Shown one piece after another: positions 6,269-13,434 of a stretch of 13,871 nt of DNA. The DNA is from JAVBMJ01 sp031552535 (GTDB lineage: Bacteria > Bacteroidota > Bacteroidia > Bacteroidales > Rikenellaceae). Location of the stretch: positions 1 to 13,871 of the forward strand of contig JAVBMJ010000086.1 in assembly GCA_031552535.1 (NCBI GenBank), in the 5' to 3' direction. The notes beneath the pieces are model-generated. The model was not told the DNA's origin, did not search any database, and was given only the letters and a program-made list of their open reading frames with translations. Position 1 is the first letter of the stretch. The number at the start of each line of letters is the position of its first letter. A program made the translations under genes and the position numbers.

Positions 6269-6308
6269 ATACAAAAAGTTCCGGGAATCTTTCCGGAACT
6301 TTTTGTAT
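6269..6308 (+). terminator. Rho-independent terminator of tRNA-Val
   Basis: A 16-bp perfect stem (6269-6284 with 6293-6308; core AAAAAGTTCCGG / CCGGAACTTTTT) closes an eight-base loop. The T-run is part of the right arm. It starts two bases after the tRNA. Its symmetry suggests it could work on both strands. Confidence 0.85.
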
Positions 6309-6313
6309 ATTTG
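6306..6313 (+). promoter_or_regulatory. Candidate -7 box for purB
   Basis: TATATTTG overlaps the last bases of the tRNA-Val terminator and lies 64 bases before purB. No TTTG is found at the -33 position, which falls in the hairpin, so this is only a candidate. Confidence 0.35.
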
Positions 6314-6377
6314 TAGGGTTAAAACGTTCCGGGAAAGGCCGGAAGACATTCTTCCAAAACGATAGAACAAATAGTAA

Positions 6378-7724
6378 ATGGAACTCAGCAAAATCACAGC
6401 AATATCGCCCGTAGACGGACGTTACCGTGCCAGTACGGAGTCATTGGCCGACTATTTTTCGGAGTATGCGCTGATACGCTACCGTGTGTTGGTCGAAGTG
6501 GAATACTTCATTGCCCTGTGCTCGATCCCTTTGCCGCAACTCTCGGAGGTGGCGACCGGGACGTTTGAGGATCTGCGTGAAATCTACCGCAGCTTCTCGA
6601 CCGGCGATGCGTTGCACATAAAAGATATCGAGGCTACGACCAACCATGACGTGAAGGCGGTAGAGTATTTCCTTAAGGAAAAGATGGAAGAACTCGGCCT
6701 GGGACAACACAAGGAATTCGTGCATTTCGGCCTCACGTCGCAGGATATAAACAACACGGCCACACCATATAGCCTGCGCGACGCGGTCAATGAGGTATAT
6801 TATCCCTATCTCGAAAAAGTCATCGGCAAGTTGCGCGAACTCTCGCAGGAGTGGGGCGACATCCCGTTGCTGGCACGCACCCATGGACAGCCGGCTTCGC
6901 CCACGAAACTGGGCAAAGAGATGATGGTATTCGTCGAGAGGCTCACCAAACAGGTGGCACTGTTGCGCGAGATACCGTCACCGGCGAAGTTCGGTGGCGC
7001 AACGGGGAACTTCAACGCCCATGTGGCAGCATATCCCGATATAGACTGGATCGGGTTTGCGAACGATTTTGTCAACAATACGTTGCGCCTGGAACGTTCG
7101 CAGACCACCACGCAGATCGAACATTACGACAATATAGCCGCTATTTTTGATAATTTCAAACGGATCAACACGATCCTGATCGACCTTTCGCGCGATGTGT
7201 GGACCTATGTGTCGATGGATTATTTCAAGCAGAAAATCAAGGCCGGAGAGGTTGGGTCGTCGGCTATGCCACACAAAGTAAACCCGATAGACTTCGAAAA
7301 TGCCGAAGGTAACCTCGGCATAGCCAATGCGCTTTTCGAACACCTGGCTGCCAAACTGCCCATATCGCGTCTGCAACGCGACCTGACCGATTCTACGACA
7401 TTGCGCAACATCGGAGTGCCTATGGCACACACTTTGATAGCATTGAAATCCATACTGCGGGGGTTGAACAAACTTATCATCAACACCGAAACGATAAGCC
7501 GCGACCTGGATAACAACTGGGCGGTGGTTGCCGAGGGCATCCAGACAATCCTGCGAAGGGAGCGCTATCCGGAACCTTACGAGGCGTTGAAATCGTTGAC
7601 GAGAACCAACCGCCCTATAACCAGGGAGGATATAGTGGAGTTCATCCGCAGCCTTGACGTGAGCGATGAGATTAAGAACGAGTTGCGCAGGCTCTCGCCA
7701 CAAACTTACACCGGGGTTTATTAG
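6378..7724 (+). CDS. purB: Adenylosuccinate lyase
   Basis: A 448-residue cytosolic enzyme of purine synthesis. It releases fumarate from SAICAR and from adenylosuccinate, acting twice in the route to AMP. It is the longer PurB type close to the E. coli enzyme, judged by the N-terminus LSKITAISPVDGRY and the length. Conserved blocks are TTNHDVKAVEYF (87-98), HFGLTSQDINNT (116-127), ARTHGQPASPT with His169, and the fumarase-superfamily signature GSSAMPHKVNPIDFENAEG from 293, which carries the catalytic Ser pair 294/295. The tetrameric active site is built from three subunits in known homologues. The start ATG at 6378 agrees with the family. A rubredoxin gene follows after 67 bases and may share the transcript, because no clear terminator separates them. 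Confidence 0.97.
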   Translation: MELSKITAISPVDGRYRASTESLADYFSEYALIRYRVLVEVEYFIALCSIPLPQLSEVATGTFEDLREIYRSFSTGDALHIKDIEATTNHDVKAVEYFLKEKMEELGLGQHKEFVHFGLTSQDINNTATPYSLRDAVNEVYYPYLEKVIGKLRELSQEWGDIPLLARTHGQPASPTKLGKEMMVFVERLTKQVALLREIPSPAKFGGATGNFNAHVAAYPDIDWIGFANDFVNNTLRLERSQTTTQIEHYDNIAAIFDNFKRINTILIDLSRDVWTYVSMDYFKQKIKAGEVGSSAMPHKVNPIDFENAEGNLGIANALFEHLAAKLPISRLQRDLTDSTTLRNIGVPMAHTLIALKSILRGLNKLIINTETISRDLDNNWAVVAEGIQTILRRERYPEPYEALKSLTRTNRPITREDIVEFIRSLDVSDEIKNELRRLSPQTYTGVY

Positions 7725-7791
7725 AGCGTTGGTACGCCCCGGGCTGGCGCCATCGGCGAACGAATATTGTCGAATTTAAAATATAAGAGCT

Positions 7792-7950
7792 ATGAAAAAG
7801 TACAAATGTGAGATTTGCGGTTATGTATACGATCCCGAAAAAGGCGACTCCGAAGGAGGCATAGCGCCCGGAACGGCATTCGAAGACCTGCCCGAAGATT
7901 GGACATGCCCGATTTGCCAGGAAGGGAAAGAAGTTTTCGAAGCCATATAA
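7792..7950 (+). CDS. Rubredoxin
   Basis: A 52-residue electron carrier; length and sequence are typical of rubredoxins. Two Cys pairs bind one iron: CEIC (6-9, within KCEICGYVYDPEKGD) and CPIC (39-42, within FEDLPEDWTCPICQ). The GIAPGTAFEDLPEDW segment is strongly conserved in the family. The glycine that usually follows the second CxxC is Gln here, which is unusual but should not remove iron binding. The ATG at 7792 is preceded by an A/T-rich leader. The gene lies 67 bases after purB and ends before a clear terminator (7990-8034). Rubredoxins in anaerobes commonly feed electrons to rubrerythrin or oxygen-reducing enzymes; the partner here is not visible. Confidence 0.95.
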   Translation: MKKYKCEICGYVYDPEKGDSEGGIAPGTAFEDLPEDWTCPICQEGKEVFEAI

Positions 7951-7987
7951 TTACGGAGTTCGTTATTTTCAGGGTGTGAATATGCCT

Positions 7988-8105
7988 GGAGCCTGTTTGA
8001 TTTTTTACAGTAGAATCAGACAGGCTTTTATTTTCCAGTGTAAAAGAGAGTCCGAAAGAAACGATAAATAGTCTTTTACATTGAAAATTTAAACAAGCTC
8101 TAAAA
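7988..8105. repeat. Structured inverted-repeat element, copy B
   Basis: The outer arms are GAGCCTGTTT (7989-7998) and AAACAAGCTC (8091-8100), complementary except at one position. Nested inside are the terminator hairpin and a long stem, ATTTTCCAGTGTAAAAGA (8030-8047) with TCTTTTACATTGAAAAT (8072-8088), which pairs with one bulged C and one G-U. The right half is related to copy A near 4394-4704. The outer arms differ in sequence between the copies, yet each pairs with its own partner. Confidence 0.55.
7990..8034 (+). terminator. Rho-independent terminator after rubredoxin
   Basis: AGCCTGTTTGATT (7990-8002) pairs with AATCAGACAGGCT (8014-8026), 13 bp with one G-U pair, followed by TTTATTTT. 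It is part of the larger repeat copy B. Confidence 0.8.
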
Positions 8106-8237
8106 CAAACTATTGCTATATTTGCCTTTATAAACAAAAATCACACACCAAATCCACTTCCATAGAAACTATCAACGCGGTTTTTGCCCGGCTTCCGCCA
8201 TGCAATATGCTGATTACAAGCACTCATGCTAACTATG
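8103..8237 (+). other. CRISPR leader region
   Basis: This is A/T-rich sequence between repeat copy B and the first CRISPR repeat, with no gene. It holds a TATATTTG box (8117-8124). It also holds a short segment (8126-8148, CTTT..., AAATCACA) that partly matches the reverse complement of the CRISPR repeat, and a small ATAG-AAA-CTAT hairpin (about 8162-8172). It is called the leader because the degenerate repeat is at the other end of the array. Confidence 0.5.
8117..8124 (+). promoter_or_regulatory. Candidate promoter -7 box for the CRISPR transcript
   Basis: TATATTTG fits the Bacteroidota -7 element and points towards the array, whose first repeat starts 114 bases later. No TTTG is present at the expected -33 position. 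Confidence 0.45.
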
Positions 8238-8603
8238 GTTGTGATTTGATGTAGAAAAGAAATAAGGTACAACCTGCTAAAGCAAATGCTGTTCAGGACT
8301 TCAGTTGTGATTTGATGTAGAAAAGAAATAAGGTACAACACTACAACAACTACAAACTCAACAATATTGGTTGTGATTTGATGTAGAAAAGAAATAAGGT
8401 ACAACCATGGTTTCAAATCCCTTTTTATTTTCATAGTTGTGATTTGATGTAGAAAAGAAATAAGGTACAACAATATCTGGTTATATTTTCAAATCTATAG
8501 AGTTGTGATTTGATGTAGAAAAGAAATAAGGTACAACAAATGCAACTGATGATCTTGATCTTGTTAAGTTGTGATTTGATGTAGAAAAGAAATAAGGTAC
8601 TGA
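8238..8603 (+). CRISPR. CRISPR array, 6 repeats and 5 spacers, no cas genes in the window
   Basis: The repeats are 36 nt, beginning GTTGTGATTTGATGTAG and ending AAATAAGGTACAAC, with complementary GTTGT/ACAAC ends. They start at 8238, 8304, 8370, 8436, 8502 and 8568. The first five are identical. In the sixth the last three bases are TGA instead of AAC, which marks the trailer end and makes the plus strand the likely transcribed strand. All five spacers are exactly 30 nt (8274, 8340, 8406, 8472 and 8538 onwards) and A/T-rich (about 20-43% GC). A 36/30 layout suits type II or type VI-B. The repeat lacks the strong internal hairpin usual in VI-B repeats, so a tracrRNA-dependent type II is favoured, but the subtype is not proven. 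Confidence 0.97.
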
Positions 8604-8697
8604 ATCGTTGGAAACGCAATGGCTGCGGAAATACTTTATGCGCACACCGCGATAACTGCCTGAATTGCAACAGCCTTATGCCTCAAAATTTACAGTG

Positions 8698-9213
8698 ATG
8701 AAAGTAAAAAAGGTGATAATCCCGGCAAACAGCCTGACCCAGAATTACCTTCCGGCAGATTATTCGGATGTATATGCATGCAATGTAAATTTTGGAAAAG
8801 AAATCTTACCTGATGATATCATGGTCGGCTTCTGGACAAACTTTCCAGGTTGGGTGAACGTCCTTTTCAAACTGCGTAATTTTCTGGTGAAATTTGTCGG
8901 GCTGAAAGGCTCTGAAAACGGCAACCTGAAAGAATTTGAAACCTGCATCCGCACAGGTGGCAGTTATGAATTGGCTTCTGTTTCCGCGAAGAACGATAAT
9001 GAAACAGTCCTATTGTTGACCGACAAACATCTTCATGCCTATATGTCTGTATTCATTGAGAAAGACAAGGAATTCCGAAAAATATTTGCCATCACCATAG
9101 TTCATTTTAGAAATAAACTTGGGCGTGTTTACTTTTTATTTGTCCGCCCCTTTCATGGGTTGATTGTTAAAAGCCTGTTGAAACGAGCGGCGGGGAAACT
9201 GGTCGGGCAGTAA
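8698..9213 (+). CDS. DUF2867 family protein
   Basis: A 171-residue protein that I match from memory to DUF2867, a family of unknown function found in many bacteria, sometimes fused to NAD-dependent epimerase-like domains. The characteristic stretch is MVGFWTNFPGWVNVLFKLRN (42-61) followed by FLVKFVGLK, with VHFRNKLGRVYFLFVRPFHG near the C-terminus. There is no signal peptide; hydrophobic stretches are short and look like a lipid- or ligand-binding fold rather than a membrane protein, which is inference. I chose ATG at 8698 (MKVKKVIIP) over the in-frame TTG at 8665, because the added residues look unrelated. It lies 95 bases after the CRISPR array, but nothing links it to CRISPR function. Confidence 0.75.
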   Translation: MKVKKVIIPANSLTQNYLPADYSDVYACNVNFGKEILPDDIMVGFWTNFPGWVNVLFKLRNFLVKFVGLKGSENGNLKEFETCIRTGGSYELASVSAKNDNETVLLLTDKHLHAYMSVFIEKDKEFRKIFAITIVHFRNKLGRVYFLFVRPFHGLIVKSLLKRAAGKLVGQ

Positions 9214-9258
9214 ATATTGTAACGAAAAATATTGGGGTTTTATATATGTGTCCACGAA

Positions 9259-10443
9259 TTAGCCGAGCACGCCGAGAATAAGGCTGCAACAGTGGCGTAT
9301 TTCATCGTAGGTGATCGTAAGCGGGGGTGAGATGCGGAAGGCAGTGTCGCAGAAAAGGAACCAGTCGCTCATGATACCAGCCGTGGTAAAACCGGCAAGC
9401 GTCGCGAAAAGGCGCTCCGGGCTTCCAAGTTCCACCGCCATCAAAAGGCCGCAACGTCTTATCTCCAGTACCGAGTCATGCGCCGACAGCAGCTCCTCGA
9501 ACAGCGCGCCTTTGGCCTCGACCTGTGTGAGCAATGCCTCGTCAAGAGTAAATTCGAGGGCGGCCAGACCAGCCGCACAGCAAACGGGATGGCCTCCGAA
9601 CGTGGTGATATGGCCCAGCGCCGGATCGTGCGAGAGCGTCTCCATGATCCTGCCCGAAGAGACAAAGGCTCCGAGCGGCATACCACCACCGAGCGCCTTG
9701 GCCAGGCAGAGTATATCGGGTGTCACCCCCGACAACTCCATGGCGAACATCGTACCGCAACGCCCGAACCCGGTCTGTATCTCATCGAAGATCAACAATG
9801 CCCCCATACGCGTGCACCGTTCGCGCAATGCGCTGAGGTAGCACTTCGACGGCAGCCTCACTCCGGCCTCACCCTGGACCGGTTCCACAATCACGGCAGC
9901 CGTCCGTTCGGTAATGCGGGACAGGTCGCCGAAGTCGTCGTAACCGATCTGTTCGGTACACGGCAGTAGTGGTCTGAATGCACTCTTCAACTCCTCGCCC
10001 CCCATCACACTCAGTGCCCCGTGGGTGCTACCGTGGTATGCGTTGCGGAAAGAAACCAGTTCCCGGCGTCCCGTGAAACGTTTGGCAAGTTTCAGCGCCC
10101 CTTCTACCGCTTCGGCTCCCGAGTTGACAAAATACACCGAGTCGAGACCGTCGGGCAACAACACGGCCAGACGACGGGCATACTCCACCTGGGGACGCTG
10201 CACAGTCTCGCCATATACCATCGTATGCATGTAAGATGCCGCCTGGCTTTGCACTGCCTCCACTACACGCGGGTTTGCATGACCCACGTTGCTCACCGAT
10301 ACACCCGAGATAAGGTCGTAATAGCGCTTGCCGCCGGGAGTATACAGGAATACCCCCTGTGCTCTCTCCACTTCGATCATCAGTGGCGAGGGAGATGTTT
10401 GCGCCACATGTCGCAGGAACTCTTTGCGCAGTATGCCTTTCAT
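9259..10443 (-). CDS. Class III PLP-dependent aminotransferase
   Basis: A 394-residue cytosolic enzyme of the acetylornithine / ornithine / 4-aminobutyrate aminotransferase superfamily. Motifs are NSGAEAVEGALKLAK (107-121), AYHGSTHGAL (135-144) with the aromatic ring stacking on PLP, VEPVQGEAGV (186-195), FDEIQTGFGRCG (219-230) with Asp220 for the PLP nitrogen, and Schiff-base Lys249 in CLAKALGGGMPLGAF. The substrate cannot be decided from sequence alone. The open frame runs 58 codons further upstream into cysQ, but the family N-terminus and the TGATG overlap point to ATG at 10443. The stop of cysQ and this start share one base, so the two are translationally coupled. No arg genes are nearby, which weakens an ArgD assignment. 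Confidence 0.9.
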   Translation of the reverse strand: MKGILRKEFLRHVAQTSPSPLMIEVERAQGVFLYTPGGKRYYDLISGVSVSNVGHANPRVVEAVQSQAASYMHTMVYGETVQRPQVEYARRLAVLLPDGLDSVYFVNSGAEAVEGALKLAKRFTGRRELVSFRNAYHGSTHGALSVMGGEELKSAFRPLLPCTEQIGYDDFGDLSRITERTAAVIVEPVQGEAGVRLPSKCYLSALRERCTRMGALLIFDEIQTGFGRCGTMFAMELSGVTPDILCLAKALGGGMPLGAFVSSGRIMETLSHDPALGHITTFGGHPVCCAAGLAALEFTLDEALLTQVEAKGALFEELLSAHDSVLEIRRCGLLMAVELGSPERLFATLAGFTTAGIMSDWFLFCDTAFRISPPLTITYDEIRHCCSLILGVLG

Positions 10444-11318
10444 CAACGACCCTCCGTTTTGCAGCCATGTACGGGATCTTCCATCGCCCGGCTCCGGCAG
10501 ATGAAGTGTGGATTGACGAGCGACTCTTTGTTGTACGACAATTTCCCGCCGCCTGGAAGTGCCTGTGTCGATCCGCCGGAGATTTCCAGCAATATCTCTC
10601 CCGCCGCCGTATCCCATTCGTAGGTGTCGGTCGTGCGTACATAATAATCTATCTCGCCTTCGGCCAGCAGACAGAATTTATAAGAGCTGCCCTGTTCCAT
10701 AACTTCGGCACACGGATGTTCCTCACGTATGCGGTCCACATGGACAAATGTCTCCGGGGTGTTGTGCGAACGGCTTATGGCAATCCGTACAGGGGTGTTG
10801 CCAGAGGAATTCAAAGGCAGCCCGACGGCATTCGACATTAATTCCTCAATCGAAAAATCCGCCCGGGAATCCGCTTTTACATTTGTCTTGCGGAAAGCGC
10901 CCAGTTCCTTGTCGCAGAAATATACGCGGTCGAGGCATGGCACATATACCACTCCCAGCACGGGTTTATTATCAGAGACAAGGGCTATATTAACCGTAAA
11001 TTCACCATTGTGCCGGATGAATTCCTTAGTGCCGTCCAGCGGGTCGACAAGCCAGAAAAGATCCCACCCCTGACGTTCGGCATAGAGCATCTCCCTGCCC
11101 TCTTCGCTCAGCACCGGAATGCGTGTCGTGCAAAGGTAGTCTTTAATAAGTTCGTGAGAATTCCTGTCGGCTATCGTTATGGGGGTCATGTCGCTTTTCA
11201 GATCTACGGCCACGCCGGTAGTATCCCTGGAGTAGACCTCAAGTATGGCCGCTCCCGCACGTAAAGCCGCATTGAATGCCTTGGGGAGCAGGTAATCGCG
11301 TTGTTGGTCGTTAAGCAT
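10443..11318 (-). CDS. cysQ: 3'(2'),5'-bisphosphate nucleotidase CysQ
   Basis: A 291-residue member of the inositol monophosphatase / lithium-sensitive phosphatase superfamily. It dephosphorylates PAP (3'-phosphoadenosine 5'-phosphate) to AMP, clearing a by-product of sulfate activation and sulfonation. Metal-site motifs are TPITIADRNSH (45-55), LSEEG (70-74), DPLDGTKEF (92-100) and YEWDTAAGE (233-241) with Asp236. The DGTKEFI form and WDTAAGE are typical of CysQ rather than inositol monophosphatase. It is slightly longer than usual, with a charged tail (MEDPVHGCKTEGR) that overlaps the aminotransferase start region. It lies 99 bases after the GH31-like gene with no clear promoter between. 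No sulfate assimilation genes are in the window. Confidence 0.93.
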   Translation of the reverse strand: MLNDQQRDYLLPKAFNAALRAGAAILEVYSRDTTGVAVDLKSDMTPITIADRNSHELIKDYLCTTRIPVLSEEGREMLYAERQGWDLFWLVDPLDGTKEFIRHNGEFTVNIALVSDNKPVLGVVYVPCLDRVYFCDKELGAFRKTNVKADSRADFSIEELMSNAVGLPLNSSGNTPVRIAISRSHNTPETFVHVDRIREEHPCAEVMEQGSSYKFCLLAEGEIDYYVRTTDTYEWDTAAGEILLEISGGSTQALPGGGKLSYNKESLVNPHFICRSRAMEDPVHGCKTEGR

Positions 11319-11417
11319 GGCTTACTTAGTTTTAAAATCCTCATTTTACCTTACTTCTCTCCGGCGACCCGGGACGCTTGGCCGTCATGCAGTTGATCCT
11401 GCAGGGCGGCACACATC

Positions 11418-12962
11418 CTACTTCCCCCCTGTCAGTTCGAACCATTGAAGCCTGCCCCCCGAAACATCGATACGTGCCACGACCGGGCCTTTGTAACGTT
11501 TCCCGTTACGGTCAATCCACGTACCTCGCGGAAGCCTCACGGTGCGCGTTGCCGAGCTGTCGACCGCCGGGGCAAAAAGATATCGCGGACCGAGCATGAA
11601 CTGGTCGCGGCAATCGGCGAAACCGTTGCGCGGAAACTGATACTCCATGTGCCTGACCAGCGGCTCGGCCGTTTTCGAAGATTCACGTGCAGTCTCCGTA
11701 ATATACTCCGCCAGACGCGCCCTCTGAGCCAGAGCGTCTTTAACAGATTTCAGGTCGTTGCCCGCAAGCCGCCAAGGCGCAAACCCTACGATACACACCG
11801 GCATCGATGCACTCACAAGCAAAGATCTTACCATTAACGCTGCGTCGGACGAAGTTTTATTCCCGGAACCATAAAGATTAGCCGTCGGGTAAGCGTAGCC
11901 GCAAAGCCCCATCGCCACGGGACCGTCCATCGCTTCGCCTAACGCTTTCCATCCGTCCTCACTAACGGTTTGCGATTCGCATACATATGGAAACGACGGC
12001 ATGGCTACCACGGACGAATAGAGGCAAAGGCCGGATAAATCGCCCAGACCGGCCCAGTTTTGCATGAATGCCGTGCGTGATTCGTCCCCGAGATGCGATA
12101 TGAACGGCAGGCAGTCTCCCAGGTCGAAACGGAACCCGTCGATCCCGTAGTCGTTATACAATGATTCGAGACCCTGTTTCACCGCCACTGCCACCCTGTT
12201 CGACACCAGATCGATACAAGCCTGGCAACCCTCGTCCGACACTCCGGTAAACGGCGCCCCGTCATTACTGCAGATCAGCATGTTACCATCAGCGGCACGA
12301 CGATAGCTCCTGCCCGAAGCGCCTATCAGAGGTGTTACGGTCAGCATCACCCTGAATCCGAGGCCATGCAATTCCCTGCACATCGCCCCCGGATCGGGAT
12401 AATACCGTTGATCGAAAGCGGGAATGCCATCCGAAGTGTCCCATCCGGCAGGTATCACCACTATTCCGGCGGGAAATCCACCGGCAACGATCCGCCGGGC
12501 ATAATCCAATACACCTTCCTGGGTGTGGCCGGCCCCCAGTTCACCCGCGGTAAGGTATACCGGCATAGAAAAGAGTTCCGCCGCAGGAACTTTATCCGAA
12601 GGCGGAAAATTGGTGTGGGCGCAAACGATATACGCCTCCCGCAACGTTTTTCCCGCTTTGACCGCGCCTTTACACAAAGAATCGCCCCGGAGCGTGAATT
12701 TACGTCCGTCGAACGATATTCCCGTTCCCGGCGCCCCCTGGAAGTAGCGTCCGTCGTCAGAGACCAGAATCGGCACAAGACCACTGCCTGCCACTGTGGC
12801 GTCGACAGCGAAAGGTGCGGCGAACGGCATTGACGGTCCGCCGCCGGCATAAACTCCCCACCACCTCTCACCTCGCTCAGGTTCTATCACAAGACTCCCC
12901 TCCTGCGCCCGGGTTACGACAAAAGCCAGGCAGAAAGCCGCAGCAAATATAAATTTTCGCAT
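11418..12962 (-). CDS. Secreted glycoside hydrolase, GH31-like
   Basis: A 514-residue protein with a Sec signal peptide (MRKFIFAAAFCLAFVVTRAQ, 1-20), so periplasmic or exported. After a short N-terminal beta region there is a TIM barrel. Its strands include GIVVIPAGWDTSDG (166-179) and FRVMLTVTPLIG (203-214). The segment YGIDGFRFDLGD (272-283) fits the GH31 nucleophile strand, with Asp280 as candidate nucleophile. The following GLCGYAYPTANLYGSG and APWRLAG blocks are in the expected GH31 order. The C-terminal part (MLGPRYLFAPAVDSSATRTV) is the small beta domain with the usual FAPV-like motif. The acid/base residue is not obvious (the SEDGW region is a candidate), so activity and sugar specificity are uncertain. 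ATG at 12962 is chosen for the signal peptide; the frame continues to 13088 without a sensible N-terminus. Confidence 0.75.
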   Translation of the reverse strand: MRKFIFAAAFCLAFVVTRAQEGSLVIEPERGERWWGVYAGGGPSMPFAAPFAVDATVAGSGLVPILVSDDGRYFQGAPGTGISFDGRKFTLRGDSLCKGAVKAGKTLREAYIVCAHTNFPPSDKVPAAELFSMPVYLTAGELGAGHTQEGVLDYARRIVAGGFPAGIVVIPAGWDTSDGIPAFDQRYYPDPGAMCRELHGLGFRVMLTVTPLIGASGRSYRRAADGNMLICSNDGAPFTGVSDEGCQACIDLVSNRVAVAVKQGLESLYNDYGIDGFRFDLGDCLPFISHLGDESRTAFMQNWAGLGDLSGLCLYSSVVAMPSFPYVCESQTVSEDGWKALGEAMDGPVAMGLCGYAYPTANLYGSGNKTSSDAALMVRSLLVSASMPVCIVGFAPWRLAGNDLKSVKDALAQRARLAEYITETARESSKTAEPLVRHMEYQFPRNGFADCRDQFMLGPRYLFAPAVDSSATRTVRLPRGTWIDRNGKRYKGPVVARIDVSGGRLQWFELTGGK

Positions 12963-12967
12963 TACTA

Positions 12968-12981
12968 CCCGGCATACCGGG
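12968..12981 (-). promoter_or_regulatory. Start-proximal hairpin upstream of the GH31-like gene
   Basis: CCCGG-TATG-CCGGG is a perfect 5-bp G/C stem ending five bases before the start codon in the mRNA. It could mask the ribosome landing site. No matching regulator or promoter is seen. Confidence 0.35.
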
Positions 12982-13095
12982 ACATTCACCGTAACTTTAG
13001 TGCGCATTCCTGTCAACGTTTTCGATCTGCAAATCACAAGTGTGGCGGACGAATAGACCTGCCGCTGCCGCAGGATTTCGATGTCCATCTTTCAT

Positions 13096-13407
13096 TTACC
13101 CCACGCTATCGTCTTTTCTCATCAGGGTCAGTTGCCAAAGCACCTCGCTGTCGAAACACTCCCGGAGCCTGCCGGCGAAAGCCCCGAATATCTCTCCTGT
13201 TACCGTCGCATAATCTTCCATCGTTTCCAGTTCCACAAGCAGCGACCACGTGAAATGATCGCATGCGTGTTCGTCCAAAACCCGGCTGAGCGTCACTTTG
13301 CCGAATCCAGCCGAGCGCAATGCCGGTACATACTCCGATACCGTGAACGATTTCCACGCATCGCCGAGTGCCGCGTCGACAAAAAAAGTATGATTGAGCA
13401 GGTACAT
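13096..13407 (-). CDS. DUF4286 family protein
   Basis: A 103-residue soluble protein matching my memory of DUF4286, a short Bacteroidota family with a ferredoxin-like alpha/beta look. It begins MYLLNHTFFVDAALGDAW and continues with VPALRSAGFGKVTLSRVL, then a FTWSLLVELETMEDYATV strand-helix region. Function is unknown. There is no signal peptide or membrane segment. It lies 133 bases upstream of the GH31-like gene on the same strand, so an operon is possible but not shown. Its ATG is 15 bases downstream of a 12-bp palindrome. Confidence 0.75.
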   Translation of the reverse strand: MYLLNHTFFVDAALGDAWKSFTVSEYVPALRSAGFGKVTLSRVLDEHACDHFTWSLLVELETMEDYATVTGEIFGAFAGRLRECFDSEVLWQLTLMRKDDSVG

Positions 13408-13422
13408 CTGTCAATGTATATT

Positions 13423-13434
13423 TATTCCGGAATA
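13423..13434. promoter_or_regulatory. 12-bp perfect palindrome upstream of the DUF4286 gene
   Basis: TATTCCGGAATA is its own reverse complement and sits 16 bases from the start codon, within the expected promoter or leader. It could be an operator; no regulator gene is nearby, so this is a candidate only. Confidence 0.3.

Noticed and set aside
6978..7703. Long minus-strand frame antisense to purB
   Set aside because: It mirrors purB codon bias and the composition is unlike a real protein; no start signals.
8238..8603. Type VI-B (Cas13b) assignment from 36/30 layout and GTTG...CAAC ends
   Set aside because: VI-B repeats normally have a strong inner stem around a T-rich loop, which I cannot form here; subtype left open.
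8141..8670. Minus-strand open frames across the CRISPR array with repeated LYLISFLHQITT peptides
   Set aside because: The peptide repeat is just the translated 36-nt CRISPR repeat; 36+30=66 is divisible by three, so the frame stays open by arithmetic.
8665..8697. TTG start extending the DUF2867 protein by 11 residues
   Set aside because: An ATG at 8698 gives a better N-terminus and the extra residues look unrelated to the family.
8585..8698. Cys-rich plus-strand frame right after the array (CGNTLCAHRDNCLNC)
   Set aside because: It has no start codon, begins inside the last repeat after a stop, and is too short to support as a gene remnant.
10021..10642. Frames on both strands overlapping the aminotransferase/cysQ junction
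   Set aside because: They overlap two well-supported coupled genes and lack any family pattern.
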